Below, piece by piece: positions 5,377-6,619 of a stretch of DNA of 6,619 bases. The notes under the pieces are model-generated. The model did not search any database, was not told the origin of the DNA, and saw only the letters and a program-made list of their open reading frames with translations. The translations under genes were made by a program, and so were the position numbers. The stretch's first letter is position 1. Every line of letters begins with the position of its first letter. Source of the DNA: Pyrinomonadaceae bacterium (GTDB lineage Bacteria; Acidobacteriota; Blastocatellia; Pyrinomonadales; Pyrinomonadaceae); NCBI GenBank assembly GCA_013812565.1, contig JACCTF010000014.1, positions 1-6,619 on the forward strand. Reading direction: 5' to 3'.

Positions 5377-6063
5377 ATGAGCCAGGCAGAACCTACACTT
5401 CAGGCGGAGCATCTCGTCGTAGTCGATAAAAACGGTGCCCGCGGCATCATCGATCCGGCCTCGCAGAATCCCGATCATAATGGTTCACAAATCACAGTAA
5501 GTTGGGGAGACAATCAGAGCGTGTTAGTGCCAACTAACCTGCTTGTCGAAAGAAGAGACGGCAGCTACTTTCTTCCGCTCAGTTTGGCTGAACTAGAGAG
5601 CCAACTTACTGCTCGGACACCGGAGGTGCCGCGCCAAAATAGCATTAACCACTTGCAAGGCAGCGAAGTCGTTGTTGTGCCGGTTATTGTTGAAGAAATC
5701 CAGATAGAGAAACGTAAGGTAGATACCGGAAGGGTACGCATTACGAAGCATGTTCGTGAGCGAGAGGAGGTGGTTGATGAACCTTTATTGCAAGAACAGG
5801 TTGACGTTCAGCATGTTGCAATTAACCGCCTCGTCGATGCTCCACCTCCCATTCGGTATGTGGGCGATGTGATGATCGTGCCACTTCTAGAAGAGGTCTT
5901 AGTTCTAGAAAAACGGTTGATGTTGAAGGAAGAATTACACATCAGCAGACGCCAGACAGAAGTACATAACCCACAGCGAGTCATTCTGCGCAGCGAAGAA
6001 GTTACGGTCGAGCGCATCGACGAAGCGGACCAACTCAAAAGCAACACCGATAATCTTGGCTAA
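5377..6063 (+). CDS. DUF2382 (YsnF/AvaK-like) stress-associated protein
   Basis: A complete 228-residue soluble protein with no signal peptide or membrane segment. Residues about 12-70 form a beta-rich N-terminal module (HLVVVDKNGARGIIDP ... VLVPTNLLVERRDGSYFLPLSL), which may be PRC-barrel-like, but I cannot assign it firmly. Residues about 98-214 are a charged DUF2382 region made of two similar halves: VVPVIVEEIQIEKRKV (100-115) and IVPLLEEVLVLEKRLM (167-182), each followed by alternating strands rich in Glu, Arg and Val. The family's biochemical role is unknown; relatives include the Bacillus subtilis stress protein YsnF and the cyanobacterial akinete protein AvaK. The ATG at 5377 has a weak AAGGCG ten bases upstream. 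The sigma-54 promoter at 5248-5263 and the related gene 80 bases downstream suggest a regulated stress operon. Confidence 0.85.
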   Translation: MSQAEPTLQAEHLVVVDKNGARGIIDPASQNPDHNGSQITVSWGDNQSVLVPTNLLVERRDGSYFLPLSLAELESQLTARTPEVPRQNSINHLQGSEVVVVPVIVEEIQIEKRKVDTGRVRITKHVREREEVVDEPLLQEQVDVQHVAINRLVDAPPPIRYVGDVMIVPLLEEVLVLEKRLMLKEELHISRRQTEVHNPQRVILRSEEVTVERIDEADQLKSNTDNLG

Positions 6064-6143
6064 ACCGCTTACCAACACAGCCGCTTGGTGCAATGCGCCA
6101 TTTGGGCTCTAACAATCGAGTGGATAAGAAGAGGTAGAATATT

Positions 6144-6619
6144 ATGGCAAATACAATCGTTAGTTTGTTTGATAACAGCGCTAATTTACAGACCATTATT
6201 AGCGACTTAACGGCACTAGGTATCCGGCGCGACGACATCAATAGCATGGCAAGCGATTCGGGAAATGCCAGCAACCTGACTAGCACCCTAAGTGGTTACG
6301 GCGTACCCGCAAACGCAGCGAAGATTTATCAGGAGGGCGTACGGCGCGGCGGCACGTTGCTGACGGTCAGGGTAGCGGACAACATGGTCGATTCAGCGAT
6401 GGATGTTATACACAAGTATGGTGCCGTCGACATCAACGAGCGCGCCACACAATATCAGGCCGGTAGCGGGAGCCAGGGTGAATATACGCTGCCAGTCATT
6501 GAAGAGGAACTGTCCGTCGGAAAGCGTACGGTTGAGCGCGGCGGCGTTCGCGTCTACAGTCGCGTTACCGAAACCCCTGTCGAGGAAACCGTTCAATTAC
6601 GCGAAGAGCATGTCACGGT
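6144..6619 (+). CDS. YflT-like plus DUF2382 stress protein, N-terminal part (runs off right edge)
   Basis: The frame is open from ATG 6144 to the window end (158 codons plus two bases), so the C-terminus is missing. Residues 3-95 look like a general-stress domain of the YflT type: MANTIVSLFDNSANLQTIIS, then LGIRRDDINSM, then the characteristic GYGVPANAAKIYQEGVRRGG (51-70) and TLLTVRVADN. A short Gly/Ser/Gln linker (about 103-113) leads into a DUF2382 start, LPVIEEELSVGKRTVERGGV (116-135), followed by VRVYSRVTETPVEETVQLREEHV. The DUF2382 part resembles the repeats in the preceding gene. An AAGAGG ribosome site lies at 6128-6133. The 80-base gap has no evident terminator or promoter, so co-transcription with the upstream gene is likely. 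Function is unknown beyond a stress association. Confidence 0.85.
   Translation, partial: MANTIVSLFDNSANLQTIISDLTALGIRRDDINSMASDSGNASNLTSTLSGYGVPANAAKIYQEGVRRGGTLLTVRVADNMVDSAMDVIHKYGAVDINERATQYQAGSGSQGEYTLPVIEEELSVGKRTVERGGVRVYSRVTETPVEETVQLREEHVT

Overview
This is a bacterial chromosomal window. It combines conserved housekeeping genes (rpsO and pnp, minus strand), a type II NADH dehydrogenase (plus strand) and, at the right end, two stress-associated DUF2382 (YsnF/AvaK-like) genes. Protein character, moderate GC, bacterial promoters and Shine-Dalgarno sites, and a sigma-54-type promoter fit a free-living Gram-negative-type bacterium. My best guess is Acidobacteriota (Blastocatellia-like), but this is an impression from sequence style, not a search result. 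I see no phage, transposon, CRISPR array, tRNA or rRNA.

Layout, left to right. Bases 1-283 (minus) are the N-terminal part of a small secreted protein of unknown function that runs off the left edge. Bases 284-721 hold no convincing gene. They contain a consensus-like sigma-70 promoter at 615-643 (minus), a hairpin at its predicted transcript start, a foldable block at 384-525 and the pnp terminator at 658-693. pnp (722-2860) and rpsO (3229-3498) lie in the classical rpsO-pnp order. They are separated by a 368-base spacer with a terminator-like hairpin, and a small hairpin overlaps the pnp ribosome-binding site. rpsO has a plausible promoter at 3570-3599 and a leader stem-loop with a G-U/G-C step, a possible S15 autoregulatory element. 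ndh (3709-4935) is divergent from rpsO and ends at a perfect 23-bp hairpin terminator.

Bases 5009-5376 form a long regulatory region: three inverted repeats, a CTCTGA box repeated at about 43-44 bp intervals, and then a very good -24/-12 (sigma-54) promoter. It precedes a complete DUF2382 gene (5377-6063) and a second gene (6144 to the right edge) that joins a YflT-like stress domain to the start of a DUF2382 domain. The two probably form one stress-induced operon.

The ordinary part is RNA turnover and ribosome genes plus a respiratory dehydrogenase. The parts most worth following up are the putative sigma-54 control of the DUF2382 pair and two unexplained structured RNA regions: downstream of pnp, and in the rpsO leader. 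No wholly new multi-gene system is evident.
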